Shown here: one piece after another, positions 47,044 through 47,780 of the stretch | Layout of the letters: every line of letters begins with the position of its first letter | Position numbering within the stretch: position 1 is the stretch's first letter | Virus record (IMG/VR): IMGVR_UViG_3300027730_002125 | Location: 1-47,780 of that record | Reading direction: 5' to 3' (one strand) | Origin: a virus | DNA length: 47,780 bases | The notes under the pieces: generated by a model | What the model was told of the DNA's origin: nothing | Databases searched by the model: none | The model's input: the letters and a program-made list of their open reading frames with translations, nothing else | Made by a program: the position numbers and the translations under genes

Positions 47044-47780
47044 ATGCCTTTGCAGAGAACAACTGGTCCACTTTTTCAAGATGGCTCTCTCACACAATCT
47101 AAATTTATACCAGATACAATAACCTGGACTTCAAATGCATCTCTATCTTCCTCTACTGTAATAGCTGAAAATTCTAGAGTCTTAGAACTCACAGCTGCCA
47201 ATGTTACATATTCCTCAGGAGCGCTGTATACAGATTATATTACAGGTCCTAATGAGAGTGCGGGGCTAAGCTTATCTGCAAATAATTCCGGAACAATTAA
47301 TTATGTAATCGATAGATTTAGATTTACTCTAGATGCGGCGGTAATGATACCTATAATTAACACCGCCCGTGTTGTGTATCAATACACTGGTGACATTCAA
47401 ACGTTTGTTGTCCCTGCTGGAATAACTTGTATTTTTGCAAAAATGTGGGGTGGCGGAGGCGGTACCGGTATACCGGGTGCCTGGAGTTATGGTGCAGAAG
47501 GTGCCGGGGGAGGATTTTCACAAGGTATTATACCTGTTGTACCAGGAGAAACGTTGTCGTTAGTTGTTGGTCGTGGAGGCACCACATGTAATACCAGCAC
47601 ACCTATATATGGTGGGGGTGGATTACCTGGCATAGTTGGTGGTGTTGATCCAAAATATGCCGGTACAGGCGGTGGGTTGGCTGGTATTTTTGGAGCATCT
47701 GCTTCTCTTACAGTGGATGTGTTGATTGTTGCAGGTGGTGGTGGAGGTGGAATGGATATGGGTGGTGGCGGTGGTGGCGG
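47044..47780 (+). CDS. Glycine-rich tail fibre/receptor-binding protein (3' end outside window)
   Basis: At least 245 residues and open at the window end. N-terminal MPLQRTTGPLFQDGSLTQSK is an attachment-type start. After about residue 120, FVVPAGITCIFAKMWGGGGG opens a Gly-rich beta-sandwich domain of the kind found in phage adhesins, with long Gly runs in the last visible part. It is 4 bases from the previous stop. Likely another receptor-binding fibre. Repetitive Gly codons also make it prone to recombination. Confidence 0.75.
   Translation, partial: MPLQRTTGPLFQDGSLTQSKFIPDTITWTSNASLSSSTVIAENSRVLELTAANVTYSSGALYTDYITGPNESAGLSLSANNSGTINYVIDRFRFTLDAAVMIPIINTARVVYQYTGDIQTFVVPAGITCIFAKMWGGGGGTGIPGAWSYGAEGAGGGFSQGIIPVVPGETLSLVVGRGGTTCNTSTPIYGGGGLPGIVGGVDPKYAGTGGGLAGIFGASASLTVDVLIVAGGGGGGMDMGGGGGG

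Noticed and set aside
1-47780. tRNA genes, CRISPR arrays, integrase/attachment sites, insertion sequences
   Set aside because: None recognised while reading both strands; a tRNAscan and an IS search would be needed to exclude them fully.

Overview
The window is a 47.8 kb piece of an AT-rich, tightly packed bacteriophage genome of the T4-like myovirus type. The supporting genes are a T4-type portal (gp20), a gp15-like tail-sheath terminator, a gp31-like GroES co-chaperonin, a gp62-like clamp-loader subunit, class Ia ribonucleotide reductase (nrdA, nrdB), a dCMP deaminase and several long tail-fibre genes. Short ATAAATA motifs, mostly 4 to 20 bases before start codons, match the T4/cyanophage late promoter (NATAAATA). 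A marine host fits the gene content, but no photosynthesis gene or other host marker is visible, so the host is left open. There are no rRNA, tRNA, CRISPR, integrase or transposase signals.

Layout. 0-7 kb, mostly minus strand: end of a structural gene, a coiled-coil membrane protein, nrdB, nrdA and small unknowns. 7-9.5 kb: a tail-collar fibre gene and two cell-wall enzymes (SleB-type hydrolase, 3D-domain protein). 9.5-11.8 kb: a phosphoribosyltransferase and small proteins, two of them only 59 aa. 10.8-25.4 kb: a long carbohydrate cassette, nearly all minus strand with overlapping genes. It holds a short UDP-sugar dehydrogenase, six glycosyltransferase-type proteins, a PIG-L deacetylase, an RfbH-type iron-sulfur sugar dehydrase, a short DegT protein, a GNAT acetyltransferase, two non-haem iron dioxygenases, a radical SAM/SPASM protein, a methyltransferase and two proteins sharing a C-terminal WPDIL motif. 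25.4-26.8 kb: two fibre-type genes immediately upstream of that cassette on the same strand, behind a late-type promoter. 26.8-31.7 kb: dCMP deaminase, a PD-(D/E)XK nuclease, an SDR protein, a broken class III aminotransferase, UDP-galactopyranose mutase, a flavin reductase and a small zincin. 31.7-33.5 kb: portal. 33.5-36 kb: an apparent early operon with DUF366, gp62-like, GroES-like and WYL_2 proteins. From 36 kb to the end: a bS21-like ribosomal protein, then virion genes, including a 975-aa subtilisin-type protease fused to a second domain, and large fibres.

Working picture. Early sigma70-like promoters (about 27.94 and 33.55 kb) would drive nucleotide and replication accessory genes. 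NATAAATA promoters would drive virion genes, bS21 and, unusually, both nrd genes. The carbohydrate cassette looks co-transcribed with tail-fibre genes late in infection, so its product may decorate the virion or alter the host surface. The most unusual items are the RfbH-like dehydrase inside a phage sugar cassette, the protease fusion in the tail-gene region, the phage bS21, the strong CpG depletion of part of the 37-45 kb tail genes, and an inverted 21-base repeat that forms the first seven codons of two convergent genes.
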